A DNA stretch of 64,000 nucleotides from NCBI GenBank assembly GCA_004560305.1, contig SFVI01000010.1, positions 1-64,000 on the forward strand, in the 5' to 3' direction. The notes under the pieces are model-generated. The model made no database searches and was not told the DNA's origin. It worked only from the letters and a program-made list of their open reading frames with translations. Positions 1 to 7,404 of this stretch are shown one piece after another. The stretch's first letter is position 1. Each line of letters begins with the position of its first letter. The translations under genes and the position numbers were made by a program. The stretch is from a bacterium. GTDB taxonomy: Bacteria > Bacillota > Clostridia > Oscillospirales > Oscillospiraceae.

Positions 1-99
1 GTCGGCATAGGCTGCCGGCACAAAAATCTGCCCGAAAAGCAGAAGCGCGCAGAACAGAATCAGCATCTGTCTGCGCACCTTGGGTTTGGTTTTGCTCAT
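1..99 (-). CDS. secreted protein, N-terminal fragment (runs off left edge)
   Basis: Only the first 33 codons are in the window. They encode a classical Sec signal peptide: a basic start (MSKTKPKVRRQ), a hydrophobic core (MLILFCALLLFG) and a likely signal peptidase I site after PAAYA. The start is fixed by AAGGAGG placed 4-5 bases before the ATG. It lies 13 bp downstream of the Cys-rich small gene at 113-373 and is probably co-transcribed with it. The mature protein cannot be seen, so no function is given. Some integrative elements of Clostridia carry a secreted protein in such a setting, but that is only a guess. Confidence 0.75.
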   Translation of the reverse strand, partial: MSKTKPKVRRQMLILFCALLLFGQIFVPAAYAD

Positions 100-112
100 G
101 GTTCCTCCTTCT

Positions 113-373
113 TCAGTTGTCTAGCTGTTTGCTTACGCTTTTGACTGCCTGGGCCTCACCTCCTTTTCCTGGCCCCGCTCTTGCCGTGCTGCGCCCCGGG
201 GCGAAGGGGCATTCTGCATACCGGCAGAACCGATCTCTGCGGTACGGCTGGTGCTCCCTGCACCCCCTGCACTCCGGGTACGGCCCGTCCACGCCGCTGT
301 CATAGCGGTCGCTTCCGGGCCTGTCCTGCATGAGACTTTCAAACGCCCGATGATCGCCATTGGTAAAATACAT
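113..373 (-). CDS. small Cys-rich protein, 86 aa
   Basis: This is an 86-residue protein starting MYFTNGDHRAFESLMQDRPG, with GGGAGG 6 bases before the ATG. The centre contains C-x2-C (ECRGC) and, 13 residues later, C-x4-C (FCRYAEC), a spacing that suggests a small zinc ribbon. The tail is basic and Gly/Ala-rich. I do not recognise a named family; similar Cys-rich small proteins occur in mobile elements of Clostridia (weak recollection). A degenerate second copy of its 5' half lies at 2327-2470, so the locus was duplicated. A terminator-like hairpin sits just upstream at 431-457. Confidence 0.6.
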   Translation of the reverse strand: MYFTNGDHRAFESLMQDRPGSDRYDSGVDGPYPECRGCREHQPYRRDRFCRYAECPFAPGRSTARAGPGKGGEAQAVKSVSKQLDN

Positions 374-478
374 GGCATACCTCCCTTCAGGATGAATTTG
401 GGCTTTGCGGTATTTTGCGGTATATATAAAAAATGCGTCTCACCGTGAGACGCATTTAAGACGGGAAATAGAAAAAGG
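290..478. repeat. left copy of a ~180-bp imperfect direct repeat
   Basis: This stretch holds the first third of the Cys-rich gene, its upstream region and the hairpin AATGCGTCTCAC / GTGAGACGCATT. It is repeated in the same orientation at 2387-2565. The best-matching parts are the coding start (CGCCGCTGTCATAG) and the hairpin with its flanking ACGGGAAATA. The two copies bracket an AT-rich segment of about 1.9 kb. Confidence 0.7.
431..457 (-). terminator. hairpin terminator, minus strand
   Basis: A stem of about 12 bp (AAATGCGTCTCAC pairing with GTGAGACGCATTT, almost no loop) is followed on the minus strand by TTTTTTATATATA. It would end transcripts of the AT-rich gene at 721-1938 before the Cys-rich gene. 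The region 458-720 otherwise shows no supported gene; it is AT-rich with scattered short frames only. Confidence 0.7.
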
Positions 479-720
479 GCTTAATTGCCATTAATATAAT
501 CTGTTGCTCCTCAATACATATAACCTTAAATTCATAGGGGAACATGGTAATATTTAGGTTGCTTTGACGTTTCAACTGGTCGTAGGGGGCAACAAAGAAT
601 CTGGAATACCCCGGGATAACCGATGGCTATTAAGTAGCTTGTATTGGGGTAATAAATTTTTTATTGATTCGTTAGTGCAAATTATGACCAAACACAATTT
701 TGGATGGCATTGTTCTAAAG

Positions 721-1938
721 TTAAAAGCGTTTATTTTGCCTCCATTCGGTAATTCCCCATATCACCCCCAATATTAAAAAAACAATAATTACTATGAAAA
801 AACTATATTTGAAAGGTATATTAAGTTTACATTCTAGAGTATCAAGAGTACCGATAGCACCTATTAATGAAACAATATACAGTAGAATATTAAGGAGTAC
901 ACTATTCCTACTTTTTTTCGACTCATTTTCAGCAGTCATGTATGAAATCTTTAATTTGGTTGCCTCTTTATGATGCTGAAATGATTTGGTCTTATAAATA
1001 TAGTGAAGTAAATTATGAGTTTCTATTGGAACATGAGGGGCAAAAAATAGATTTTCTAAGTATAAATCGTTTCGGATGACTTTGTTCATGTCTGATGTAA
1101 TTTCCACGTTAATGATTTGTGATAAATATACATACAGTTTAATAGCTTCAAGTAAGATTCCGTTATATAATGGAACATCTATATCATCAGGATTGAAGTC
1201 TGTGATAACACTTACGCCATCCTGAGGATAATATCGATAATTCTCTGTGGTACTTATATTTTCAGGTGGTGATGGCAATTCCCTTATACTTATTAATTTA
1301 CAAAGATAATCAGCAACATCATTGATTTCATTTGACAACACAAGAGTATTATGGACGAAAGAGTATTCCTGTGGTACAAACTTTTTCCCGGTCATTTCGG
1401 AAAAGAAACCGCTAATGTTATCATATATTATTTCAGAAATTCTGTTTTCGGACTGTGTTGCGGGATCTTCACCAAAAAATTGCCACTCATTTATAGCCAC
1501 TAAAGAAACAATTAAAGCTCTATTTAATGAAAATACGATAGGATCAATTTGGAAAAGGTGGCTGTTGATATGGACAAGAAAAGATTCCATACAAATTAAG
1601 TAGTCAATTTTAAAGTATACTGAATCTAACAAAACAGATTGAGCATGGAGTAATTTAATACAAAATCCTGTACGCTCTACAATTTCTTTGAAATCGTCAA
1701 TATCTTGTCCTTTATCGAGGTGCATGAATGAAAAGGAGGTACTTTGATTGATATAGTCATATTCTGAACATAATTTTAATGCGCCTTTGGTTGAAATTAG
1801 TTTGTCGTTCATCAAAATATAGGTTAGATGATATTTTTTTAATAATGTTTTCAACTCTGGTTTGTGCTCAAAAAGCAATTTCGATTTGGAATACTTCGTT
1901 GTTTCGTATGCACTCATAAAAACAATTGTGTCGCTCAT
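721..1938 (-). CDS. AT-rich orphan protein with two C-terminal membrane helices, 405 aa
   Basis: The protein starts MSDTIVFMSAYETTKYSK and is preceded by GGGTGGTG 7 bases upstream; a longer frame to 2028 has no such site. Residues 1-330 are soluble and look alpha-helical, without a motif I can name. Near the C-terminus there are two hydrophobic helices (LLNILLYIVSLIGAIGTL and FFIVIIVFLILGVIWGI), ending in a short basic tail. Base composition is far more AT-rich than any neighbouring operon and codon use follows suit, which suggests recent transfer. It stands alone between two direct repeats. A soluble domain on a two-helix anchor is also the shape of several defence or abortive-infection effectors, but nothing in the sequence proves that role. 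Confidence 0.7.
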   Translation of the reverse strand: MSDTIVFMSAYETTKYSKSKLLFEHKPELKTLLKKYHLTYILMNDKLISTKGALKLCSEYDYINQSTSFSFMHLDKGQDIDDFKEIVERTGFCIKLLHAQSVLLDSVYFKIDYLICMESFLVHINSHLFQIDPIVFSLNRALIVSLVAINEWQFFGEDPATQSENRISEIIYDNISGFFSEMTGKKFVPQEYSFVHNTLVLSNEINDVADYLCKLISIRELPSPPENISTTENYRYYPQDGVSVITDFNPDDIDVPLYNGILLEAIKLYVYLSQIINVEITSDMNKVIRNDLYLENLFFAPHVPIETHNLLHYIYKTKSFQHHKEATKLKISYMTAENESKKSRNSVLLNILLYIVSLIGAIGTLDTLECKLNIPFKYSFFIVIIVFLILGVIWGITEWRQNKRF

Positions 1939-2326
1939 AGAACACCACCCTTTGATAATTTCGGAAATGGGAAAGGTCTTTCGACTGAAGTTACCCGACA
2001 AAATACACTTGTGTCCTTTAAACTGCAAATATAAGTCAATTATTGGATTTGAGTGTATTATACCTTACTTCGACAGAATTTGCTACCCCGGCAGGAAAAG
2101 AGCCGTGCTTTCATTTACCACAATATGAGAGGAGATATCTCACTTTCCGCTGCCGGCCAGTAGGCTAGTTTTTGCATTTCACGAAAAGGGAGAGTTTTGC
2201 GTGTTAGACGGAAATTTATTTCAGGCCCAATGTGGCAACGCTAACTGAGGCCCCTGCGCTGAGTAGTCTACTCCCGGCATACCAAAACCCATTGTAGGAG
2301 ATCCCGACTAGCTGAACAGACGGCCT
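1939..2326. other. 388 bp without a supported gene
   Basis: This region lies upstream of the AT-rich gene and downstream (in minus orientation) of the small-gene remnant. It starts AT-rich and turns GC-balanced near 2080. No frame with a ribosome binding site was found. Short hairpins are present, such as GAGATATCTC near 2131. It probably contains the promoter of the orphan gene plus decayed sequence. Confidence 0.4.
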
Positions 2327-2470
2327 CTAGGGAAAAGGGGAGACAACCATCCAGGAATTTCCCGGTGCAGTTGTTTCTAAGATGCCTACGCCGCTGTCAT
2401 AGTGGTCACTGCCGAGTCTGTCCTGCATGATGCTTTCAGAAGCCCTATGACCGCCATCAGTGAACTGCAT
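2327..2470 (-). pseudogene. degenerate copy of the Cys-rich small gene
   Basis: The frame starts MQFTDGGHRASESIMQDRLG and continues SDHYDSGV, matching the first 28 residues of the protein at 113-373 with scattered changes. It then diverges completely into a short unrelated tail and stops after 47 codons, so the Cys pairs are missing. The strong ribosome binding site of the intact copy is lost here. It is best read as the remnant left on the far side of the AT-rich insertion. Confidence 0.65.
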
Positions 2471-2565
2471 TGCATCACTCTTTTGCTTAAAATTTGAGCT
2501 GAGAATCTATATAAAAATGCGTCTCACCGTGAGACGCATTAAGACGGGAAATAAAAAAGGGCCAT
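2387..2565. repeat. right copy of the ~180-bp imperfect direct repeat
   Basis: Same-orientation partner of 290-478. It contains the remnant gene start, a TCTATATAAAAATGCG stretch and the hairpin at 2516-2540 followed by GACGGGAAATA. It is more diverged over the small gene than over the hairpin. Confidence 0.65.
2516..2540 (-). terminator. terminator, third in the row after the tRNA
   Basis: AATGCGTCTCAC pairs with GTGAGACGCATT and is followed on the minus strand by TTTTTATAT. It is identical in its stem to the hairpin at 431-457. Confidence 0.65.
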
Positions 2566-2584
2566 TCCTCACGGAATGGCCCTT
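2558..2584 (-). terminator. terminator, second in the row after the tRNA
   Basis: GGGCCATTCC pairs with GGAATGGCCC across a TCAC loop, followed on the minus strand by TTTTTTATTTCCC. Confidence 0.7.
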
Positions 2585-2661
2585 AATAGTGAAAGTGGCA
2601 GTATGTCACCAGTATTTGTATTTGATCTTATATAAAATAAAGTGTCCAGAAAAGAAAAAAC

Positions 2662-2682
2662 CCGCTTCACCGTAGAAGCAAG
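2662..2682 (-). terminator. terminator, first after the tRNA
   Basis: The minus strand reads GCTTC-TACGGT-GAAGC-GGG followed by TTTTTTC. It lies about 35 bases past the CCA end of the tRNA and is the natural end of that transcript. Confidence 0.7.
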
Positions 2683-2716
2683 CTCTATATTAAAAGAATA
2701 CTCAGCGCACCATCTG

Positions 2717-2868
<152 letters not shown>

Positions 2869-2957
2869 ATATATGTTAAAGAGGCGCGCTGAGTATTTCT
2901 TATACAATTTTCTGCTTGGGGCCGGTTTTGTTTCGCCCTGACTCACAAGCAAGACGT

Positions 2958-2986
2958 ATATTACCAGATGAGATGCGAAAAGTCAA
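2958..2986 (-). promoter_or_regulatory. promoter of the tRNA-Ala transcript
   Basis: TTGACT (2986-2981), a 17-bp spacer and TAATAT (2963-2958) on the minus strand, about 90 bp upstream of the tRNA 5' end. It is a strong housekeeping-type promoter. Confidence 0.75.
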
Positions 2987-3039
2987 GCCTTTTTTTCTTT
3001 TTCTTCAAAAAAATATGCATGGTGCAATATCGCGATCGC

Positions 3040-3064
3040 GGACGTGCAATGCAGGCTCCTACGG
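3040..3064. repeat. half copy of the GTAGGGGCGGCC/GCACGCCCCTAC repeat family
   Basis: GGACGTGCAATGCAGGCTCCTAC matches the right half of the full repeats at 11980-12055 and 53995-54067, with a few changes. It lies between the tRNA promoter and the end of the pseudogene at 3096. Confidence 0.55.
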
Positions 3065-3095
3065 TTCTGATGGAAGGCGGTGGGGAATGAACCTC

Positions 3096-3712
3096 TCAGT
3101 CGACTTCCCCTTCGGCAAGGGCTTTGACCACGGTCTCCACCTGCTGGGCGGTGACGCCGGGCAGGTGATGGGCGCTCATGGCGCTGAAGCAATCCTCCTG
3201 GCTGCCGCTGACGGAGATGTTAAACTCATTGGCGGCGGTGGGCACATAGGGCGTCTTTTGCTCCACGCCGTCCTGCTTCTCAAGGACGAGGATGCTGAGT
3301 TCAAAGGCCATGGCAAGGCCCTGGGGCAGGGCAACATCACTGAGATAGATGCCAACGCTGTAATCATTGCAGGAGACGTCGATGGCTTTCACCTGCAGCT
3401 TGCTGTTCTCGGGAAGCATACCGGCCACGGTGAAGTTCATGCCGGCAGCATCGCCATTGAGGCTGAGGGGTTTCAGCGTCACGTCGGTGGCCGTTTCCTC
3501 ATTCTGGGGATCCTGGGTCACAACAGGGGTGGGTTCGGGGGTGGGCTCCGGGTCAACGGGGGCCACATACTGAGAGCAGGTCTCGCTATGGCCCTCGGTG
3601 AAGCCGCACTCGGCTCAGGGCTCCTCGGGCAAATCCGCTGCGGCGGCAATCAGGCTGAAGGCCATGAAAGCGCAGAGGAGCAGGGCGATGAACTTGTCAG
3701 AACGTTTTTCAT
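3096..3712 (-). pseudogene. broken secreted Cys/Pro-rich protein, second gene of SipW-type operon
   Basis: A strong AAGGAGG site precedes an ATG at 3712, but that frame ends after about 20 codons. One base later in frame the sequence encodes a clear signal peptide (RSDKFIALLLCAFMAFSL, then IAAAADLPEEP), so one A appears lost from the AAAAA run after the start. The corrected frame is then cut by a TGA after LPEEP, and continues open as AECGFTEGHSETCSQY, a Pro/Thr linker (PEPTPEPTPV) and a globular part to 3096. The C-GFTEGH-C unit resembles the repeats of the surface protein at 44320-47724. Two lesions make expression of the secreted form unlikely, unless translation starts internally at the GTG at 3566. 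Confidence 0.6.
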
Positions 3713-3724
3713 GCTGCTTCCTCC

Positions 3725-4003
3725 TTATGCGGGCCAGCCGATGGCGTCCAGGACGGTGTCACCGTTGTTGGCAACCTGAACGGCATGGGCTTGGACTTCG
3801 ATCTTAGCGGTGCAATTCTGGTATATATTGTCCATTTTTGCAGCGTCAAAGGTGACGGTGGTGGTGACGTTATGGGCCGTCTCCTGGACGGTGAAGTAGG
3901 CCAGCGAGCCTGAAGCCACGATGGACAGGCAGGCCAGCAGCACCGCCAGCGCAACAGGGGCGCTTGTGAAAATGTTCCAGAGCTTCTTGATCGTGGTTTT
4001 CAT
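3725..4003 (-). CDS. small protein with SipW-type signal peptide, 92 aa
   Basis: The N-terminus MKTTIKKLWNIFTSAPVA is followed by a long hydrophobic segment ending ASGSLAYFTVQETAHNVT. The SLAYFT....A.N.T pattern is the hallmark of TasA/camelysin-like proteins cleaved by the dedicated signal peptidase SipW. At 92 residues it is much shorter than full TasA-type proteins, so only the exported N-terminal part of such a fold may remain. The stop codon overlaps the ribosome binding site of the downstream broken gene, indicating a coupled operon. No sipW gene is in the window. Confidence 0.65.
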   Translation of the reverse strand: MKTTIKKLWNIFTSAPVALAVLLACLSIVASGSLAYFTVQETAHNVTTTVTFDAAKMDNIYQNCTAKIEVQAHAVQVANNGDTVLDAIGWPA

Positions 4004-4405
4004 AGCCGGTATCCTTGTCTGCCTTGAATTTACAATTGTACGCAGAAAACGCAGACCTCCCCATCTCCCCTGCCACGGGGCGCGCCGCCGGCAGGAAAGC
4101 GCTTCACGGCCTATCCTTCCACGCCATAAAGGGATAAGATGTACACTTATCCATGCATTTTCCCGAGTTATATACCATTTTTATCTCGCCATCGGGGTGC
4201 TGGGTTAGCACAAATTGTTTCTAAAAAATATCAAAACTTGAAACTTTTTTGAGAATCCCGACACTTTATGGTCATTAAAAACTACCTGTTGTCAAAATGC
4301 AAGAGCAAAATATTACTGTTTTCGGTAAAAAAATCGTGGTTTTTTGTCCTATTTGAGATGTCACTTTTTTGTTGCTCCCTTTCTTCCTGTCCCCGGTCTT
4401 CTCTA
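4004..4405. other. 402 bp intergenic between divergent operons
   Basis: The left part (to about 4130) is GC-rich; the rest is AT-rich with T-runs. It should contain the promoter of the minus-strand SipW-type operon (TATAAC near 4170 on the minus strand is a possible -10). No coding frame with a ribosome binding site is seen. Confidence 0.4.
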
Positions 4406-4434
4406 TTGACGGAAAGGCAGAGTTATATTAAACT
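4406..4434 (+). promoter_or_regulatory. promoter of the larBEC operon
   Basis: TTGACG, 17-bp spacer, TAAACT, ending about 50 bp before the larB start. A second TTGACA at 4451 lacks a -10 at proper distance. Confidence 0.6.
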
Positions 4435-4486
4435 ATCGTGGGACCGGGTATTGACAGATATGAGTTCTGATATTGTGAGGTGCGAT

Positions 4487-5245
4487 ATGAGCCAATCGGA
4501 TATTCTGCACATCCTTGAACAGGTAAAGAGCGGAGCGCTGGCGCCGGCGGAGGCCATGACCAGGCTGAAGATGGAGCCCTTCCAGGACCTGGGCTTCGCC
4601 AAGGTGGACCATCACAGGGAGCTGCGCCAGGGCGTGGCGGAGGTGATCTACGGCGCGGGTAAGACCCCGGAGCAGATCATCAAAATCGCCGCCGCCATGC
4701 GAGAGCGGGGGCAGGAGACCATCCTGATCACCCGCATCGACGAAGCTTCGGCGGCGGCCATTTCTCAGGCCCATCCCCTGGAATACAACGCCCTGGGGCG
4801 GCTGGGCATTATCGGCCGGCTGCCGGAGCCGGACGGGGACGGCCACATCGTGGTGGCCACCGGCGGCACCAGCGATATCCCGGTGGCGGAGGAGGCGGCA
4901 GTGACCGCCCAGGCCCTGGGCAATCGGGTGATCAAGCTGTACGACGTGGGCGTGTCCGGCGTGCACCGGCTGCTGCACAATCTGGAGCCCATCATGAGCG
5001 CCCGCTGCATCATCGCGGTGGCGGGAATGGAGGGGGCGCTGCCCTCGGTGATCGGCGGGCTGGCGGACGCGCCGGTGATCGCTGTCCCCACCAGCGTGGG
5101 CTACGGCGCTTCCCTGGGGGGCGTCGCGGCGCTGCTGAGTATGCTGAACACCTGCGCCAGCGGGGTGTCGGTGGTGAACATCGACAACGGCTTCGGCGCG
5201 GGGTATCTGGCCAACATCATCAACCACATGAAGCAGAAGCCATGA
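4487..5245 (+). CDS. larB: LarB, pyridinium-3,5-biscarboxylic acid mononucleotide synthase
   Basis: LarB carboxylates nicotinate adenine dinucleotide at C5 and hydrolyses the phosphoanhydride, the first step of the nickel-pincer nucleotide cofactor. The 252-aa product has the usual N-terminal helical part (MSQSDILHILEQVKSGALAP) and a C-terminal PurE-like domain with VVATGGTSDIPVAEEA, LYDVGVSGVHR, AVAGMEGALPSVIGG and VPTSVGYGA...GGVAALLSMLN. The start chosen has GTGAGGTG upstream and matches family length; the open frame extends further upstream without need. Its last four bases overlap larE (ATGA), so the operon is translationally coupled. Confidence 0.93.
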   Translation: MSQSDILHILEQVKSGALAPAEAMTRLKMEPFQDLGFAKVDHHRELRQGVAEVIYGAGKTPEQIIKIAAAMRERGQETILITRIDEASAAAISQAHPLEYNALGRLGIIGRLPEPDGDGHIVVATGGTSDIPVAEEAAVTAQALGNRVIKLYDVGVSGVHRLLHNLEPIMSARCIIAVAGMEGALPSVIGGLADAPVIAVPTSVGYGASLGGVAALLSMLNTCASGVSVVNIDNGFGAGYLANIINHMKQKP

Positions 5246-5997
5246 CACTGGAAGAATTTTTCAAGGCCAACCCGAAAGCGGCGCTGGCCTTTTCCGGCGG
5301 CACCGATTCCGCCTATCTGCTGTGGGCCGCTGTCCAGGCGGGAGCCGACGTGCAGCCCTATTTTGTCCGCTCCGCCTTTCAGCCCCGGTTCGAGCTGGCG
5401 GACGCGGAGCGGCTCTGCGCCCAGCTGGGGCTTTCGCTGCGGGTGCTGGACTGCGACGTGCTGGCCCGGCCGGAAATCGCCGCCAATCCGCCGGAGCGCT
5501 GCTACTACTGCAAGCGGGCGCTGTTCACCCGGCTGCTGGATGCGGCCAGGGAGGAGGGCTATCCCCTGGTGATGGACGGCACCAATGCCTCCGACCCGGA
5601 GGTCGACCGGCCCGGGATGCGTGCCCTGCGGGAGCTGGGCGTCCGCTCCCCCCTGCGGGAGGCGGGGCTGCGCAAGTGTGATGTACGCCGCCTGTCGGCC
5701 CAGGCGGGGCTGTTCACGGCGGACAAGCCCTCTTACGCCTGTCTCGCCACCCGAATCCCCAGCGGCACGGCCATTGAACCGGCCATGCTGGAGACGGTGG
5801 AGCAGGCGGAGGGCCTGCTGGCCGGGCGGGGATACCGCAACTTCCGGGTGCGGCTGCGGCCCTGGGGGGCGCTGCTGCAATTTGACGAGAGCCAGCACGC
5901 CGACGCAGAGAGAGATATGGAGAACATCCGCGGCCTGCTGGGGGGCATGTTCCATGAGCTGCGCCTTGACCCCAAGCCGCGGGAAAACGGAGACTGA
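5242..5997 (+). CDS. larE: LarE, ATP-dependent sulfur transferase
   Basis: LarE adenylates the carboxylates made by LarB and turns them into thiocarboxylates. The 251-aa protein has the PP-loop SGGTDS at residues 18-23. Cys167 in DKPSYACLATRIP sits where the sacrificial sulfur-donating cysteine of the lactobacillus enzyme is found (Cys176 there), and a C-x2-C pair is present at 87/90 (RCYYC). Whether it donates its own cysteine sulfur or uses an Fe-S cluster type of chemistry cannot be settled by eye. It is placed between larB and larC with no gaps. Confidence 0.93.
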   Translation: MTLEEFFKANPKAALAFSGGTDSAYLLWAAVQAGADVQPYFVRSAFQPRFELADAERLCAQLGLSLRVLDCDVLARPEIAANPPERCYYCKRALFTRLLDAAREEGYPLVMDGTNASDPEVDRPGMRALRELGVRSPLREAGLRKCDVRRLSAQAGLFTADKPSYACLATRIPSGTAIEPAMLETVEQAEGLLAGRGYRNFRVRLRPWGALLQFDESQHADAERDMENIRGLLGGMFHELRLDPKPRENGD

Positions 5998-5998
5998 G

Positions 5999-7156
5999 AT
6001 GAAAACACTGTATTTTGACCTTTCCATGGGCGCTGCCGGGGATATGCTGGCCGCCGCCCTGTTCCAGCTGGTGCCGGAGCCGGAAGCGGTGCTGGCACAA
6101 GTAAACGGCCTGGGTCTGCCCGGGGTGGAGGCCCGGCTGGTGCCCGCAGAGAAGCGGGGCATCCAGGGGCTGCGCTATGAGGTGCTGGTTCATGGCCTGG
6201 AGGAGCAGGAGCACCACGAGCACCACGGCCATCATCTGCATGATATTGAAGCGATTCTTGCCGGAAGCGCGCTGCCGGAGGCGGTGCGGGAGGATGCGCT
6301 GGCGGTGTACCGGCTGCTGGCCCGGGCCGAGAGCAAGGTGCACGGCTGCCCGGTGGAGGAAATCCATTTCCACGAGGTGGGGCAGCTGGACGCCATTGCG
6401 GACATTGTCACGGTGTGCCTGCTGATGCACGAATTGAAGCCGGAGCTGGTCTGCGCTTCCGCTGTCCATGTGGGCAGCGGCACGGTGCGCTGCGCCCACG
6501 GCGTGCTGCCGGTGCCGGCCCCGGCCACGGCGGAGCTGCTGCTGGGCATCCCCTGCTACACGGGGGAAATTCAGGGCGAGCTGTGCACCCCCACGGGGGC
6601 GGCGCTGCTGCGGCACTTTGTGAAGGACTTCGGCCCCATGCCGGCGATGCGGGTAGAAGGCATAGGCTGCGGCATGGGCAGCAAGGACTTCCCCCAGGCC
6701 AACTGCCTGCGGGCCAGCCTGGGCGAGAGCGGCGAGTCCGTGGTGGAGCTTTGCTGCAACGTGGACGACATGAGCGGCGAGGCGGTGGGCTACGCGCTGG
6801 AGTGGCTGATGGAGGCCGGGGCGCTGGACGCCTTCTGGCAGAGCGTGGGCATGAAGAAAAGCCGGCCGGGGCTGCTGCTGACGGTGCTGTGCCAAGCGAA
6901 GGACCGGGAGCGGATGGTGGAGCTGCTGTTCCGGCTCACCAGCACCCTGGGCATCCGGGAGAGCCTGTGCCGCCGGTACATTCTCCGCCGGGAGAAGGGC
7001 TATGTGGAGACCCCCTATGGCCCGGTGGGGATAAAACAGGCCCGGGGCTACGGCGTGGAGCGGGCGAAGCCGGAGTATGAGGATCTGAAGGCGCTGGCGG
7101 AGGCCGCCGGCTGCTCCCTGGATGAGGCCAGGAAGCTGGCAGAAAAGTTTAGCTAA
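5999..7156 (+). CDS. larC: LarC, nickel insertase (CTP-dependent cyclometallase), unsplit
   Basis: LarC inserts nickel into the dithiocarboxylate precursor, forming the Ni-C bond. The start DLSMGAAGDMLAAAL is the family signature, followed by a His-rich nickel-binding loop at about residues 71-81 (EHHEHHGHHLH). The C-terminal part has CNVDDMSGE, DAFWQSVGMKKSRPG and the TSTLGIRE motif. In Lactiplantibacillus larC is made from two frames by frameshifting; here it is one continuous 385-codon frame. The ATG overlaps larE by position (TGAGATG). No larA racemase is nearby. Confidence 0.93.
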   Translation: MKTLYFDLSMGAAGDMLAAALFQLVPEPEAVLAQVNGLGLPGVEARLVPAEKRGIQGLRYEVLVHGLEEQEHHEHHGHHLHDIEAILAGSALPEAVREDALAVYRLLARAESKVHGCPVEEIHFHEVGQLDAIADIVTVCLLMHELKPELVCASAVHVGSGTVRCAHGVLPVPAPATAELLLGIPCYTGEIQGELCTPTGAALLRHFVKDFGPMPAMRVEGIGCGMGSKDFPQANCLRASLGESGESVVELCCNVDDMSGEAVGYALEWLMEAGALDAFWQSVGMKKSRPGLLLTVLCQAKDRERMVELLFRLTSTLGIRESLCRRYILRREKGYVETPYGPVGIKQARGYGVERAKPEYEDLKALAEAAGCSLDEARKLAEKFS

Positions 7157-7159
7157 CAC

Positions 7160-7191
7160 AAAATTCCCGATGCGTTTGCATCGGGAATTTT
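7160..7191 (+). terminator. terminator of the lar operon
   Basis: AAATTCCCGATGC pairs with GCATCGGGAATTT across a short GTTT loop, directly after the larC stop. Confidence 0.8.
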
Positions 7192-7196
7192 CAGCT

Positions 7197-7394
7197 TGTC
7201 AAAAAAGTCTCCGGAGGACTTTTTTGACCGCTTCAACCGCCGAGCATTTTGATGCGATCAAAATGCTGCTTCGCTCGAAAAGCCTGATTTTTCAGGCTTT
7301 TCTGCGGCGGGTTATTGTACTGCGAGACGGGCCTTGCCCTCTCGCGCTCTCCCGCTGCTCTATTTTTCGGCGCATGAAGCATGGTTTTTTGACA
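7197..7394. repeat. ~200-bp hairpin-rich element with TGTCAAAAAA ends
   Basis: The stretch between larC and the MBL gene is bounded by inverted TGTCAAAAAA (7197-7206) and TTTTTTGACA (7385-7394). Inside are hairpins AAAAAAGTC-TCCGGA-GGACTTTTTT, GCATTTTGAT-GCG-ATCAAAATGC and AAAAGCCTGA/TCAGGCTTTT. The same end sequence marks the elements at 42494-42698 and 44045-44241, so it is probably a related non-coding element. No gene is seen here. Confidence 0.5.
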
Positions 7395-7404
7395 GTCTCT
7401 TACA

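Noticed and set aside
564..752. 62-codon plus-strand frame in the AT-rich segment
   Set aside because: No ribosome binding site, overlaps the end of the orphan gene, and composition is random-like.
2916..3779. Plus-strand frame of 287 codons over the SipW-type operon
   Set aside because: Gly/His-rich antisense frame with no ribosome binding site; the minus strand carries signal peptides and binding sites.
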